NCBI GenBank assembly: GCA_035222895.1
Contig: JAVYIG010007924.1
Location: forward strand, 30,001 to 94,000
Length of the DNA stretch: 64,000 bases
Direction: 5' to 3'
DNA from: Strongylocentrotus droebachiensis
Taxonomy: Eukaryota; Echinodermata; Echinoidea; Camarodonta; Strongylocentrotidae
Under the pieces are notes generated by a model. It was not told the DNA's origin, did no database searches, and saw only the letters and a program-made list of their open reading frames with translations. Below are positions 28,808-40,700 of this stretch, piece by piece. The first letter of the stretch is position 1; each line of letters starts with the position of its first letter. The position numbers and the translations under genes were made by a program.

Positions 28808-28983
28808 ACATGTTTAGCGTCCTGCTTTTTTGAAAAATAGGAAGGAGGCCCTTTTTTTTTGGCCGCTCGGTACATTTTCCTTGACAGTTGGGCTATTTTT
28901 CAAGATGGCCGCCGACACTTTATTTATTTATTTTTTTAAAATCAGAAATAGATCCATTTCAGCAGTGTTTTTCATGTTTTCTT

Positions 28984-29019
<36 letters not shown>

Positions 29020-29075
29020 GAAAAAAAAGAGGAGGCAGCCCCCCAAAAGGAAGCGGGCGGGGACGCTAAACATGT
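28808..29075. mobile_element. small inverted-end element, 268 bp
   Basis: The perfect 15-bp ends ACATGTTTAGCGTCC / GGACGCTAAACATGT enclose a T/A-rich interior with a poly(A) run at 28989-29013. No target duplication is clear. Confidence 0.7.
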
Positions 29076-30774
29076 ATATATATTTTAATGGCCATATATT
29101 TGAATCTAATATTCAATATGATTTCTTGCGATAATCTGTGATTTATATGAGGAGATACATTTTTTTTCCCTTCATCTAGCACAATTTATTCACTTTAGAA
29201 CCTCTAGTGCAAAGAAATATTACATTCTCTTAAATTCTGTGAAAAAGTTCTCTTCTACTTTTACAAATTCAAAACTAGCCAAAGTATTCTTTCAATCTAT
29301 CATTCACTGTGCATTTATGTCATAACCTGTGATTTATACCAAAAAAATATAACAATAAAACATAAAATATCTGGCATAACTGGATGCGGTGGCAGGGGGA
29401 ATGTTCCAGAGATTTATATATTTTTGTCACATACATGTAATGAACTTTTAACAATGTGAGGGCACATCATTTATGTGGGGTGGGAAGAACATTTAAAGAA
29501 TTAACGATGCTCTTGAGTTCTTGGAATAACGTAAAACAAATTCAAATCCAACAATGTTAAAGTGAATGCTAAAACTACAAACAAATCCAAAATACATTAA
29601 ATGCTAACCAATAAATGATCCCGGGATACTGAAATTAAAAAATTCATTATTGGAATTTATTGTCATGTTCGCACAATTAAATAGGTAATGAAACAGGCTA
29701 CTCAAAATCACCTTATGTTGATTTTTCGAAAGTAGCTATCATGTCTTCATCATGCGGCTTTTCTGCAAGTCTTTCAAAGGTTTCCTAACTTTTTGTTGTT
29801 ATTAGCAGTTTTCTTTGCTAATACAAACTAATCCATATCATGGGCCCTTTTTCTTCTGCTGCATAATATGCAATTCATTCAAAATGACTTTTTGACAGTT
29901 TCCTTTAAAATTCAGGCTCTCCATGACCAGAAATCCAAGACTTCTGTTTAGAGTCAGAAGGCCTTTAAATCTGTCTTATAGCATGTGAGCTAATGCCCCT
30001 CTTTCTCTTCACAGGTAACCTGTACCTTTAAACACCTGAAAGGTATATTTTTTACGACTATTTCTAAAATTATGAAATTTGAGGAGCGAGGAGACTTACA
30101 CGATTCCCAAGTCATGTTGGAAGACAATAGGCAGATCTGCATACCAAGGAAGCAATAGTATTTAATGGGGTGTTCTCTTACTCCGCTATGAAAAGACCTA
30201 ATAGCTTAGGCTTGTTCACATCAGTTTTTAATACTTTGTTTGCTTTGTTCACTTCTCGGCATAGTTGCTCATTTGCCACACATGCATTTTTGCACAAGAT
30301 AAGTATGCACCGCTTGAAGGAAGAATCGCTTCGTGCACTGTATTCGCTTTTCAGAAATATCACTATTTTTGGTCTTGATTAGCTCCAAAATAACCCTTTC
30401 AACACCGGGATAGATTAATCTTCTACTTGTAATGTTCAAATAATCTTGAAGCCTTTGTTATGTCTATCCAGTAATAAATACAATGGGGCATGGGGAGTTT
30501 ATTTGTGTGTTTTAAATGGGTTAATCTGGCCCTACTTCAACAATGGAGACATGTTATAAAACTTATCAGAACTTTGTCTATTCACCATGAGCATCACTCT
30601 GTTTCATCAAAATGTTTATGTTTTTGGTTTGTCAATGTAAAGGTGTATAAAATGGTTTTTATATAATGCTAATATTATTATTCTCTTTAAAAAAAGTGCA
30701 AAACTTTGAAGAAACTATTGTAGAGAATATCAAAAAGATAAAAGAATTTACCCCATGAATGATCATTGTCACTG
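29076..30774. other. unassigned AT-rich DNA
   Basis: No gene or repeat family recognised in this 1.7-kb stretch. Short frames at 30170-30382 on both strands are not convincing. Confidence 0.45.
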
Positions 30775-30844
30775 ACCTTATCACTACCATCACTATCATC
30801 AACATCATCGTCACCATCATCACCACCATCATCACCACCATCAC

Positions 30845-30898
<54 letters not shown>

Positions 30899-30920
30899 TA
30901 TCATCATATTATTATTATCA
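30775..30920 (+). repeat. (ATC)n trinucleotide repeat
   Basis: CATCAC and CATCAT triplets run uninterrupted from 30846 to about 30905. The poly-Met frame on the minus strand is not a gene. Confidence 0.95.
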
Positions 30921-31190
30921 TTAGCTTAGTTTGAATACAATAGCCACATGGAACCCCTCACATCAAGAACATGTTTTAGTGATTGGTACACCTTAATATG
31001 CATTACCACATGACTTAAATATGTTCAATGTAAAACAGGTATAACCTTAAACTCACTATGACTCGCAGGGGAGGTTGTCTGATGTGGAAGCATTGACACA
31101 TTAATCAAACATTTGATCACGAACATTTTCCATTTTAGAATCAAGTACGTCTCAAGACGCATTTACAAGTGACCTCTAAATGTACTAAGT
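30921..31190. other. unassigned DNA
   Basis: Nothing recognised. Confidence 0.4.
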
Positions 31191-31588
31191 AGGTGCGTCT
31201 TCATCATCTCGAGATTGCCAAATAGCCCGATATTTCTGATTTGGGAAATAATCCCGAAGTAACAAATCGCATCTTCACTATCTCGAGATTCGACCTCGAA
31301 ACTTGGAACTCGACCTTGAGAAATTAGCTCAAGATATTTTGCTCAGCGTTAGCGCGTATTGCGAATCTTCGGTCTAGTGAAGAGGCACGGGACAAATAGC
31401 TGGAAATTTTGCCAAATAGTGGGATATTTTGCAAACTATCCCAAGATATCTTGGGATGTCAATCCTGACCAAATATCCTTCTAATTGCTACTTCGGTCTG
31501 ATGAGGACGCAAATTAGCTGGATAGTTTGCGATCGGGATAGTTCAAATAGCTGGATATTTGGCAATCTCGAGATAGTGAAGACAGGCC
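31191..31588. mobile_element. foldback-family element, about 398 bp
   Basis: Ends AGGTGCGTCTTCA..ATCTCGAGATTGCC and GGCAATCTCGAGAT..TGAAGACAGGCCT are inverted. The interior has AGCTGGATA and GGGATA words typical of the family (see 34245-34737). Arms are imperfect. Confidence 0.75.
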
Positions 31589-31994
31589 TATAGATGTGTT
31601 TCTATTATCTATACCATACCTCCCAATTTTATATAACACTACTACCTTGAAAATGGTATAATATTCTTCAAACATGTGAACACACCTGTAAAAGTGACTC
31701 AAGGACCTTCTGTACTTTCATAAAAGGAATTTCATAAGATACTGCCTACCTTGAAAAGGATATCATGTTCTCAATTTTATTTTAATATCTTAGAATTATT
31801 GCCTATCATTTTCAACATCCCTGTCTCATGACAATGATTTGTAGAGAGTGGGTGGGTAACATAATTCATTTGATCCCATGCTCTTTTTATATAAGCAGGA
31901 TCGAAAGGTACACATTTTTTTGACACGGTTGCAAAACAGACCTTTATGGGGGTCATAATAGGCACCCATACAACATGGTTTTCATCAGCCCGCA
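31589..31994. other. unassigned DNA
   Basis: Nothing recognised. Confidence 0.4.
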
Positions 31995-32203
31995 GTTGCA
32001 ATTAGCAGGATATTTGGTTGAGAAAATATCCTGAGAAATATTGGTCTTGTTTAAAAAATATTCCACTATTTGGGAAATAGCGGGCTAATTTGCGCCCTTC
32101 CGAGCTAGTTTATGATGAGCGTATCAGTCTGTGGTGACGACGCAATTTTCGAGCTTCGGGATAATATCCCTAGCCTGAAAATAGTGGATTATTTGGCAAA
32201 CTC
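31995..32203. mobile_element. foldback-family partial copy
   Basis: 'aattagcaggatatttgg', 'gggaaatagcgggctaatttgcg', 'gatgagcgtatcag', 'ggcaaactcaagc' match the right part of the element at 56709-57036. A 92-codon open frame beginning here is therefore transposon-derived. Confidence 0.7.
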
Positions 32204-32454
32204 AAGCTTGGTACTTGGTAGGATTCCTCCAAAAGACGCTGTTAAGGTGTTTAAACTGGAGGTGATGAAGGCATGCGGCCTACTAGATAATAATTCACTC
32301 AAGTATGTTCCCATGTGTCATGTTGAAAGGTTTGACATACTTCTTGGGCAAAGTTTTCAAATGTGGTTAGATCAGACCTTAAAAGTTTAATGAAGCAAAA
32401 AAGACAAAAAGAAAGACAGTCTGCTCATAGAGAAACCTGTTTAATGATGCTCCA

Positions 32455-33020
32455 GGCTTGAGCCAAGGTAGAGTATAGCGTCATTGCATTGAGCGAGGGA
32501 ATATTCATCAAATAATAAAGCAGTCCAAGAATTTAATTCTGAAACAAAGAGTTTAGGAGTGAGAACAAACTTTGTTAACTTTCCTATGATATTATGCTAG
32601 GCTAAATAGAGAGTATAGCATTATTGCATTGTGCAAAGGAGTATTGAAGTATTCACTAAATACCAACGCAGTCCAAGAATTTAACTCTGAAACAAAGAGT
32701 TTACGGCTGAGGAATTGTTTTGGTTAATTTTCCTATAATATCTATGCAAGGCTCCAAAAAAAGAGAATACCGGTACAGCATAATGCATTGTTCAAGTTAA
32801 AATTTGATTGGGGACAAATTTTTGTACATTTTCCTATGATATATATCAACCCTATAATATATACTAGGCTATAAATAGAAAGTATAGCGTCATTGCATTG
32901 TGGGAGGGAGTATGCATCAAATGATAAAGCATTCCAAGAATTTAATTCCGAAACAAAGAGTTTATGACCGACTACCACTTTTGCCATTCTTCCAATGATA
33001 TATGTACGTATGGTATTCAT
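32455..33020 (+). repeat. minisatellite, four degenerate units of about 140 bp
   Basis: The core GAGTATAGCGTCATTGCATTG recurs in variant form at about 32469, 32608, 32775 and 32880. CCAAGAATTTAA..CTGAAACAAAGAGTTTA recurs in units 1, 2 and 4. Unit 3 is the most decayed. Confidence 0.85.
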
Positions 33021-33396
33021 TATAGCATAGCATCAATGTGTTGCAATGGGAAATTAATTTTTCACAACTACTGCACATTTTCTTCCACATCAATACACCC
33101 TCCTCCACGTTCCAATATCAATTTCATGCCAACATAGAGATTCTTTCTCACTGCTTTTGTTCCAAATGTTACTGATATGTGTTTGATGACGTTCCCTTAC
33201 CAACATCTGCCGCTCCTTAAAGCCAAACCGTTGCCAATACTTCCTTCCTTTCGGCTCATTAAACCCTTACACGTTCGAGTCATAGAGTCACACATTTGCG
33301 CTTAATTCTGTTTATCTGAAAACTAATGAGCTGTGTTTTCTTTTGTAAAGAGAAAAAGTCTGGATCATAATTCAATTTTCTTTTTTAATTCTTCAA
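33021..33396. other. unassigned DNA
   Basis: No gene or repeat recognised. Confidence 0.4.
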
Positions 33397-33696
33397 AAGA
33401 AGTCTTTCCCCTCCTCCTTTGTTCATTGTTGTATTGTCCTTTGATCACTTTTCACCTGTTTAAGCTTGTACTTCATATATTATGCATTTTCTACACTTGT
33501 CTACTTTAAAAATAATTACAATTTGTTCTTCCCCTCTTCTTTATTAAAAAAGTCTTTTCCCTCCTTCTTTGTTCATTGTTGTATTGTTCTTTCATCATTT
33601 TTCACCTGTTTAAGCTTGTACTTCATATATTATGTATGTTGTACACTTGTTTACTTTCAAAAATAATTACAACATTTTCTTCCTCTCCTCTTTGTT
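33397..33696 (+). repeat. tandem duplication, 150-bp period
   Basis: TTCACCTGTTTAAGCTTGTA occurs at 33451 and 33601, and flanking sequence matches throughout both units. Confidence 0.9.
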
Positions 33697-34049
33697 TAAG
33701 TATTTTTCTACTAAAGTTTTTCTTTGTTTTTTTCTCAGTTTCTTTAATGATTATTATCCTCTCTAATTACACCCTTGAAATGCTCTTGACACGATCAATA
33801 TCTAGAGAGATTGATCCTTTAATTGATAATTCAATCAAATTACTCCAATAATCAAATCTACAATTTGTCACCAACTAATTCAATAATCCATTGTCTGGAT
33901 GCGTCCATCAAGAATTAATTACCCTTCAAATCATCTATCATTAAATGATTATCCTCTCACAAAAATTATCTTATCAATCGATAAAGTATAACAAATATAA
34001 ATTAAATGATCAATAATCAATACCTGAAGGCTAAGAAAGCATATATATG
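33697..34049. other. unassigned AT-rich DNA
   Basis: Nothing recognised. Confidence 0.4.
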
Positions 34050-34222
34050 CTTGCAATCAAGCAACAATGGAACCGATGGCTTTAAGTACTCTCCGATGGA
34101 CTTGGTAATGAGGATAACTCATAAACCATGAGCACACTTAACTCATTGACTTTCGGTTTCCTGGGAACCTGGGACCTCCCGTTATAAAACCACTGCTCTA
34201 CCACTGAGCCATCATGCCCCTA
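34050..34222 (-). mobile_element. tRNA-derived SINE, second family, decayed
   Basis: The minus-strand head GGGGCATGATGGCTCAGTGG matches 28589-28780, as does the 'ggcttaaagcc' type tail. Confidence 0.7.
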
Positions 34223-34244
34223 GAGTAAATGATAAGGCAACTAT

Positions 34245-34737
34245 AGGCGTGTCTGCACTATCTCGAGATTGCCAAATATCCAGCTATTTTGAACTATCCC
34301 GATCGAAACTATCCAGCTATTTGCGTCTTCATTAGACCGAAGTGGCAAATTAGCTGGATAGTTGGTCGGGATAATATCCCAAGATATCTCGGTCTAGTTT
34401 GCAAAATATCCTTCTATTTCCGAACTAGCGGGATAGTTTGCGACCGTCTTCATTAGACCGAAGTACGGAGTCAATTATCCCGATCCCATCATGCACAACG
34501 ATTTCCGGTTCGCACATGCGATCTATACCGCTCAGCGCTGACCTCGCAACCACTGACCTCGAGTAAACACGGAAAACCGCAAACTAGACCGAGATATCTT
34601 GGGATATTATCCCGACCAACTATCCAGCTAATTTGCTACTTCGGTCTAATGAAGACGCAAATAAGCTGGATAGTTTGCGATCGGGATAATTCAAATAGCT
34701 GGATATTTGGCAATCTCGAGATAGTGCAGACACGCCT
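34245..34737. mobile_element. foldback-family element, best copy (493 bp)
   Basis: Inverted arms at 34245-34402 and 34579-34737 (about 158 bp, near-perfect) begin AGGCGTGTCTGCAC. TAT flanks both sides (34242-34244, 34738-34740). Arms are rich in AGCTGGATA, GGGATA and GGTCTA words. The centre is unique. No transposase is present. Confidence 0.88.
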
Positions 34738-35140
34738 TATCTTTATAGATGGGGGCTATCAAAACAAGTTTTGCTTTTCAATATACTCCTCCAGCTATAT
34801 TTCTTTCTACTTTGTATTTATATCTTGCAAGCTTGATCGAAGCATCAGAATCATAAAATATGCTGCATGTAAAAAAAAAGTTAGCCTCTTGACACAAAGG
34901 AATATAAACCAATGCCCCTGCCACGTGCCTCAAAAGTTCCTAAGCAAACTACTTCTACATGTTAGCCTTTTTATGAAGTATCTAGGAAAATGTGAAATTT
35001 GATTTTCCTGTGAGAAGCAAAAAAGCAGTGGTTTCAAATCCAATTATATTTACTCTTGTAGCCTAAAAAGAGATGCAGAAATATTGCTTTATATTGTTTA
35101 TTTGAGGCCAGAAGGTCTTTATCTCGGATATACTTCATAT
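34738..35140. other. unassigned DNA
   Basis: A short plus-strand frame runs from within the foldback element to 35002. Nothing is recognised. Confidence 0.4.
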
Positions 35141-35245
35141 AACATAAGAAATAGAGGATCATGGGGGGACCACCAGGCACCGATTGGGGAAGTTTTCTAT
35201 ATAGAGGGAGCAAGTAGCTACAGGTAGGACAGTGGGGCTTTAAGG
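35141..35245 (+). repeat. dispersed repeat, copy 2
   Basis: Partner of 16725-16829, same orientation. Confidence 0.85.
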
Positions 35246-35394
35246 TCTAAAGCGAGTGCAGATTTCTAGGTCTGAACTCATCTCTCGTATCATATGTTTG
35301 GAGCTAGAAGGATGTTACATCAGAGTGGAAGGATAAGGGGGAATACCCTTCTGGCTCCTCCTGGCTCTCAGCCATGAGTATAAAAATGGCATTG

Positions 35395-35637
35395 GTTGCC
35401 GGAATTGGCACAAACGCTTGGAGCTGCCTTAGATTAGACTACCGGTAGCTGCTTTTTTTAAAACCACCTTGTTGATATTCTGGGCCTCTGAAACATACCA
35501 CCGGACCATTGCCGGAGTTGGCACAAATGCTTGGGAGTGCCTCTTAGGACTAGACTAGCTGCTCGGGTTTTTTGGAACCACCTTGTGGATATTCTTGATA
35601 CCCTCACCTGGGCCTCTATGAAACATACCACCAGACC
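35395..35637 (+). repeat. tandem duplication, unit about 115-125 bp
   Basis: TTGCCGGAATTGGCACAAA recurs as 'ttgccggagttggcacaaa', and each unit ends 'gggcctct..gaaacataccacc'. Confidence 0.85.
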
Positions 35638-35649
35638 AGCCAGGACTGG

Positions 35650-35899
35650 GCTGATGATGTTATAAGAGAAAGATGGAAAGGGAGAAAGAGAGGTAGAGGG
35701 AGAGAGAGGTAGAGGGAGAGAGAGAGAGAGAGAGAAAGAGAAGAGAGATTAGGGCAAGAAATAGAGAGAATGAAAAGAGAGAGGAAAGAGACGGAAAGAG
35801 AGAGAGAGAGAGCGAGAGAGAGAGAGAGAGAGAGAAGAGAAAGCTCGAGAGAATGAAAGAGAAGGGAAAGAGAGGGAAAGAGACAGAGAAGAAGAAAGC

Positions 35900-35935
<36 letters not shown>

Positions 35936-36050
35936 GACTAGTTTTTCTTTTGGAGAAAGAGAGAAGAGAGAGAGAGCGAGATAAAGAAAAAGAATGGGAG
36001 AGAGAGGGGGAAAGAGAGAGAGAGAGAGAGATAGAGAAAGAGAAGGGCTT
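35650..36050 (+). repeat. (GA)n-rich tract
   Basis: Interrupted GA/GGGA repeats over 400 bp, with a duplicated 'gagaaggrctaggtttttctttt' type insert at 35930 and 36040. Confidence 0.92.
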
Positions 36051-36461
36051 GGTTTTTTCTTTTATGACGTTTTGTCTGGTTTTAGGATAGTCTCTGTATA
36101 CCTTGGCAGGGTTCCCAAATCTTTGAACCGCCCACTGCACCTGCCCCTGTGGAATGTGCTTTAAAGGCAGAGTTCATGTTTCATAAGACGTTTCAAAGAC
36201 GGTTTCAAAAGAAGCAAGAAAGGTAACCGATCCTCAACAGGTGAAAGGGTCAAAGGTCACTGGGGTCAGATGTTCGGTAAAGCTTGGATTCTTAATTTCT
36301 AATCCAAACCGATACAGTCAAAAATTATAACTGTGCTAATAGATAATCAGAACATTATATCTCTTGAACGTAACTGACATTATATTGAACTTCTATGTGG
36401 ACAGTAATGTCATATTCCCGAAAGTGAAAAAAGTAACATAATTTTAAAGACTTTTGAATAC
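36051..36461. other. unassigned DNA
   Basis: No gene recognised. Contains the DR1-like site listed next. Confidence 0.4.
36247..36259 (+). promoter_or_regulatory. DR1 nuclear-receptor-like site
   Basis: GGGTCAAAGGTCA is a perfect RGGTCA direct repeat with one-base spacing, followed 4 bp later by another GGTCA. Confidence 0.5.
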
Positions 36462-36596
36462 ATTATCTACCTATCTATCTATCTATCTATCTAATTTCAT
36501 TCCATTAGATTAACATTGATTTCCTGATGAAGCGCCATAGGCGATAATTCAGAACCATCTATTTATTTCTCCTTTATCTATCTATCTATCTATCTC
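36462..36596 (+). repeat. two (TCTA)n blocks
   Basis: TATC/TCTA tetranucleotides at about 36466-36493 and 36570-36595 are separated by about 75 bp of unique DNA. Confidence 0.85.
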
Positions 36597-37779
36597 CAAA
36601 GTTGCTTATTTATATCTATTTGCATCTCTTTCGATTTCTCATTCATTTATTCACTCACAATCCATTATACTGATATTATATAGAGTAGTAAATACCAAGG
36701 GGACTATGACAAAAACTTAAATGGAAAAAGATACTCTTAAAAACAAATACCCAATCATTTACACAGGCAAGTGATAACATCAAATGTTGTACTGGAAGCT
36801 GATTCATCGTTTGATCAGGTCCATGCTTTGATACAGTTCTATTTTATGTAAAGAAATGGAGCAGAGAAAGACAAATAAACCAAATTGATAAAAGAGAACT
36901 TGGGGGGAGTTTTGGGTTGAATCTTTGTCTTTTTTGGTATTTGTCGGTTACAGTGGTTGACACAAGATTGATCGGGATCAGGTCAAATTCTATTTAGGCT
37001 TTAAAAAGAATACAATCAGGGTCTATTTTTGATTTGTTACTGTTAAGTACTTGTGGCCTATAATGACCCAAATAGAAAAAAGGAATACCATAGCCGTTAT
37101 TATTTATCTTCACTTAAATGGATACATAAAATAAAATAAAAAATAGAAAGATAAAGAAAAAAGAAACTGAATTCATAAGAACTGATCCTATTCAACAACT
37201 TAACAGCTCACCATGCCCCCCCCCCACGTAATTTTTTCCATGATAATTGGGTAGGTCAAAAGTATTAGATCACCACAAGCGCCACACATTCCCCAGTATC
37301 ATCCAATAATCAACATAAATCACCATCATTAGTATCATTTTCCTTGATATTTATGATTTATACGTATGATCCAATATGTCCAAGCTATTAAATGCTATTA
37401 AATATAAATGGAATCACTAGGGCCAATAGTCATAAAATGTTGAAGTTCATCCTAAATATTTAGACACATTTTTTGTATTAATTAGTGATTGTAATAAAGT
37501 GCTATATAAAAACGGAGTATTATTATTATTAACTTCGTGACAGGATTAAGATACCTGGTATTAGCTAAAATACTCTTTTTTAAAGAATTTCTAGAGTAGT
37601 CCTTCTTCTGAAATATATAATTGTTGATTTATTTTTTCTCTCTCTTCTTTCTGCAATTTTGCTGATGGGCATGTGCCCCCTCCATTTGTGCATGTGGCTA
37701 TGCCACCAGTAATGAAAATGATAGGTACAGCCAATTAGACCAAACTGCCTCTAGACTTAAAAGTTCACAGGACCTGTCT
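36597..37779. other. unassigned DNA with a SINE tail
   Basis: Mostly unrecognised. 37493-37530 ('aataaagtgctatataaaaacgg' plus ATT repeats) is a SINE tail on the plus strand. A poly(C) run lies at 37217-37226. Confidence 0.45.
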
Positions 37780-38133
37780 TTGTTATGAGACTAAATCAAG
37801 TCCACCAGAGTCCATCCCATTGGTCTAGCAGACCTTCATAGAGCCCTTCTAGAAATGTTAAGATTTCTTCCAGAGGCCATTTAGGCAATAACAGTCAGAA
37901 AGGCCTTGCTGGGAAAATGCATTCCGTGTAGGCACAAAAGAAAAATAAACTGGTACAATGTGTCTTCTTGTCTCCATTCAGATGAAGACAGTCAGGAAAG
38001 AGCTTTATAGAAAAATTCATTCTGACTATGTAAAGGAATCTTGATACATTGAGTAAGCTGCCTACACTCTTTGAAAGATCAACCTGAAAGCCAATCTTGA
38101 TCTAGTCAAAGGATGTAACAGTTAGGCCATATA

Positions 38134-38287
38134 CAGTCAAACCTGTCTATAGCGACCGCCCAAGGGAAACCCCAAAAGTAGTCTTTGTAGACAGGTACCT
38201 TTATTATGTTTCAATGAGAAACCATTGTCAACGGAAAGAAAAAATTGGATCTTTGTAGACAGGTGGTCACTAAGGCAGGTTTGACTG
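38134..38287. mobile_element. TA-flanked MITE, 154 bp
   Basis: Perfect ends CAGTCAAACCTG / CAGGTTTGACTG with TA on both sides (38132-38133, 38288-38289). Tc1/mariner-like. It interrupts the surrounding tandem repeat. Confidence 0.85.
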
Positions 38288-38344
38288 TACTTTGAAAAGG
38301 CGTTGGATGCTAAGAGGAATGCTTGTTGACATGGGTTCCTGACA

Positions 38345-38425
38345 TGCTAAGGCACATCAGGAGCCCATTCAAACCTGGGTGAAGAGAGGCAAATTCAGAA
38401 TAATGTCTTGCCGAAGGATGTTACC
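38345..38425 (-). mobile_element. SINE body fragment
   Basis: 'cattcaaacctgggtgaagagaggcaaattcagaataatgtcttgccgaaggatgttac' is antisense SINE body. Confidence 0.55.
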
Positions 38426-38900
38426 AGGCTGTAACTCAATTCTGCATAAAGTAGGAGTTTAGGAGATGGGCTTCATGACATGTCTTGTGGAGTTCCCCAA
38501 GTGGTCATTCTGACGATGACAGTAAGAAAAGGCCTTGATGAATATATCCATTCTTACCTCAATGTACATGAAAACTCACAAGGGACGATTTTACAATGTG
38601 TCTTTGAGAAATCCTCTAAAGGTCATTTGGACAGAAGAGAAAATTAACTCTGACTAGTATATAGGCCTCAATGAAAACCTGATCGGTACAAGGAGTCTTC
38701 TGGAGTTCCTCCAGAGGTCAGTCAGGTGACGACAGTAAGAGATGGCATTAATAGAAAAACTAATGCTCACTAGCATGCAAAGAATAATTGAATTTGCAGA
38801 GGGTGCTGCAAATGCACGCTTCTAGAGACCAACCTGAAAGCCGAGCGACACTCATTAAAAGAGAATGACTTGATCTAGTCAAAGCGGAATGAGCTTGTCA

Positions 38901-39120
38901 AAGGAATCAACAGGCCACGAACTTGAAAAGAAGTTGGATGCCCGAAGGAATGCTTGATTAAGTCTTTAAAGAATCGTCTGTGCCGACCATGCATGATTCA
39001 GCGTCTGACAAGAATCAAAGGGTGCAACAGGGTCATCACTCGTGCGCCTCTTTGTTAGCATCGCGTGCCAAGTGGGCTCGAGAGCCACTTGACCCCACCC
39101 CCAGAGTAAGGCCGATTGGA
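38901..39120. other. unassigned DNA, GC-richer
   Basis: A plus-strand frame from 38980 merges into the GA repeat. No domain is recognised. Confidence 0.4.
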
Positions 39121-39159
<39 letters not shown>

Positions 39160-39260
39160 AGAGAGAGAGGGGGAGAGACAGAAAGAGAGGGAGAGAGAGG
39201 ATGAGAGGAGAGTACTAGGCTAAAGATGAAGGAGAGAGAGAGAGAGAGGGGAAGAGAATG
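39121..39260 (+). repeat. (GA)n tract
   Basis: GA repeat with GGGA interruptions in two blocks. Confidence 0.93.
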
Positions 39261-39612
39261 AGAGATATAAACTTGGGAAGAGTTGAGAAGTTGTGCCTTG
39301 ACAAAAATGGGAAAGAGCAAAGAAATTATGAAACAGACAGTAAAAGAAACATATCTTGTCATACATTGATAAGCAGGCATGTTGATAAGTGTGTGATTTC
39401 AAAAGGAAACTAGTAAATACTTTTTTTAAATAATCCTTTATGATTAAAATATAGTCTCTAAAAAGAAGAAAGAGCCATCTAAATAGGAAATGCATGTTTT
39501 AAGAAGAATGGATGTTAGGAAACTAGGTTATCTATTATCCAAATACATTCAAGGGATAAAGACGGAGATATCTGGACAACGGAAAGATAGAAAGAAACGG
39601 ATTGAGAGAGAC

Positions 39613-39651
<39 letters not shown>

Positions 39652-40325
39652 TAGCCGACCTATTCAATTCAAATTTTAGGTAAACTTGGATATTTTTTTT
39701 TACCTTCCACAAGATAACAAAAAGTTTGCCAATTAAAGGGAGGGTATTGACATTCATTCAATTCGTGTGCCAGACACGAATTTAACCTCATAGAAAGAAA
39801 TAGCCATTCAACCTTCTAACGTTTTTATCAATGCATAATTGGAAGAGGGGGAGAAAAGAAATCATAAAAAACTGATGAAAAAGTTCTGTGTGCTTATGGA
39901 AGAAAGGGAGAGGAAGCAATCTAGAGCAACTGAATACACATTAATAAAAGGTGAGGTTTGGGGAAGTATATTGTTAAGGTATGTATACATAGAGAATGTT
40001 GATAAAACAGCATTGTTAAGGACAGAGAGAGGACAGAGGCAAATGAAGGTTACAAATATTCCACGGCAAGGTGATGAAATATATATATATGTACATGTAT
40101 ATATCTATTCAGAGCCAAAAGGACCTTAAGACGTATACATGACCACAGCATTACCGTCCTTGTGGTTCCAAAATGAATGTATTGCCTGTTTGGAGCCAAA
40201 AGGGCATTAATCATATGCTTCAACATAGAGTTAACATCCTTGTAGCACTAAACAGACTATATATATTCACTATATGAACTAAGATATATGAGATGATTTT
40301 ATTTTTTGCTACTCAACACAGAGCA
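39261..40325. other. unassigned DNA with a short (GA)n
   Basis: A GA run lies at 39610-39645. No gene or element recognised. A 96-codon frame at 39839-40129 is charged and repeat-like. Confidence 0.4.
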
Positions 40326-40366
40326 TTTTTTTTTTTTTTTTTTAAATTTATTTATTTATTAATTTT

Positions 40367-40397
<31 letters not shown>

Positions 40398-40429
40398 TTT
40401 TTGTTTTTGTTTGGGGGGGGGGGGGGGGG
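40326..40429 (+). repeat. poly(T), (ATTT)n, then 17 G
   Basis: T-run, tetranucleotide ATTT repeats and a G-run at 40413-40429 abut. Confidence 0.95.
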
Positions 40430-40479
40430 AGTCAGAAGAGCATTATATTTGTGCTGTGCTCAAGCGATAGAGAAATGTG

Positions 40480-40618
40480 AGAGAGAATGAAGAAGAGATG
40501 TGGAGAGAAAGAAGAGAAAAAGAAGGAGAAAGGAGAGAGAAGAGAGAGAGAGAGAGAGAGAAGGGAGAGAGAAGGAAAAACAAAGGGAGGGAGAAGGGAG
40601 AATAAAGGGAAGGAGAAA

Positions 40619-40658
<40 letters not shown>

Positions 40659-40700
40659 GGGAGAAAGTGAGAGAAAGAAGTGAGAGAAAGAGGTGAAGAA
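40480..40700 (+). repeat. (GA)n-rich tract
   Basis: GA and GGGAGA repeats, densest at 40535-40562 and 40620-40655. Confidence 0.92.

Larger units (their letters stand above)
37780..38900 (+). repeat. degenerate tandem repeat, about 90-130-bp units
   Basis: Variants of 'ttcctccagaggtcattt.g.cgacagtaagaaaggc..tgaaaaattcattctgacta' appear at about 37870, 37970, 38490, 38610 and 38702. A second shared phrase (AACCTGAAAGCC..CTTGATCTAGTCAAAG) is at 38085 and 38830. The array is split by a MITE and a SINE piece. Confidence 0.7.

Noticed and set aside
32112-32390. 92-codon frame starting MMSVSVCGDDAIFEL
   Set aside because: Its first third lies in a foldback-family repeat copy, and the remainder has no recognised domain.
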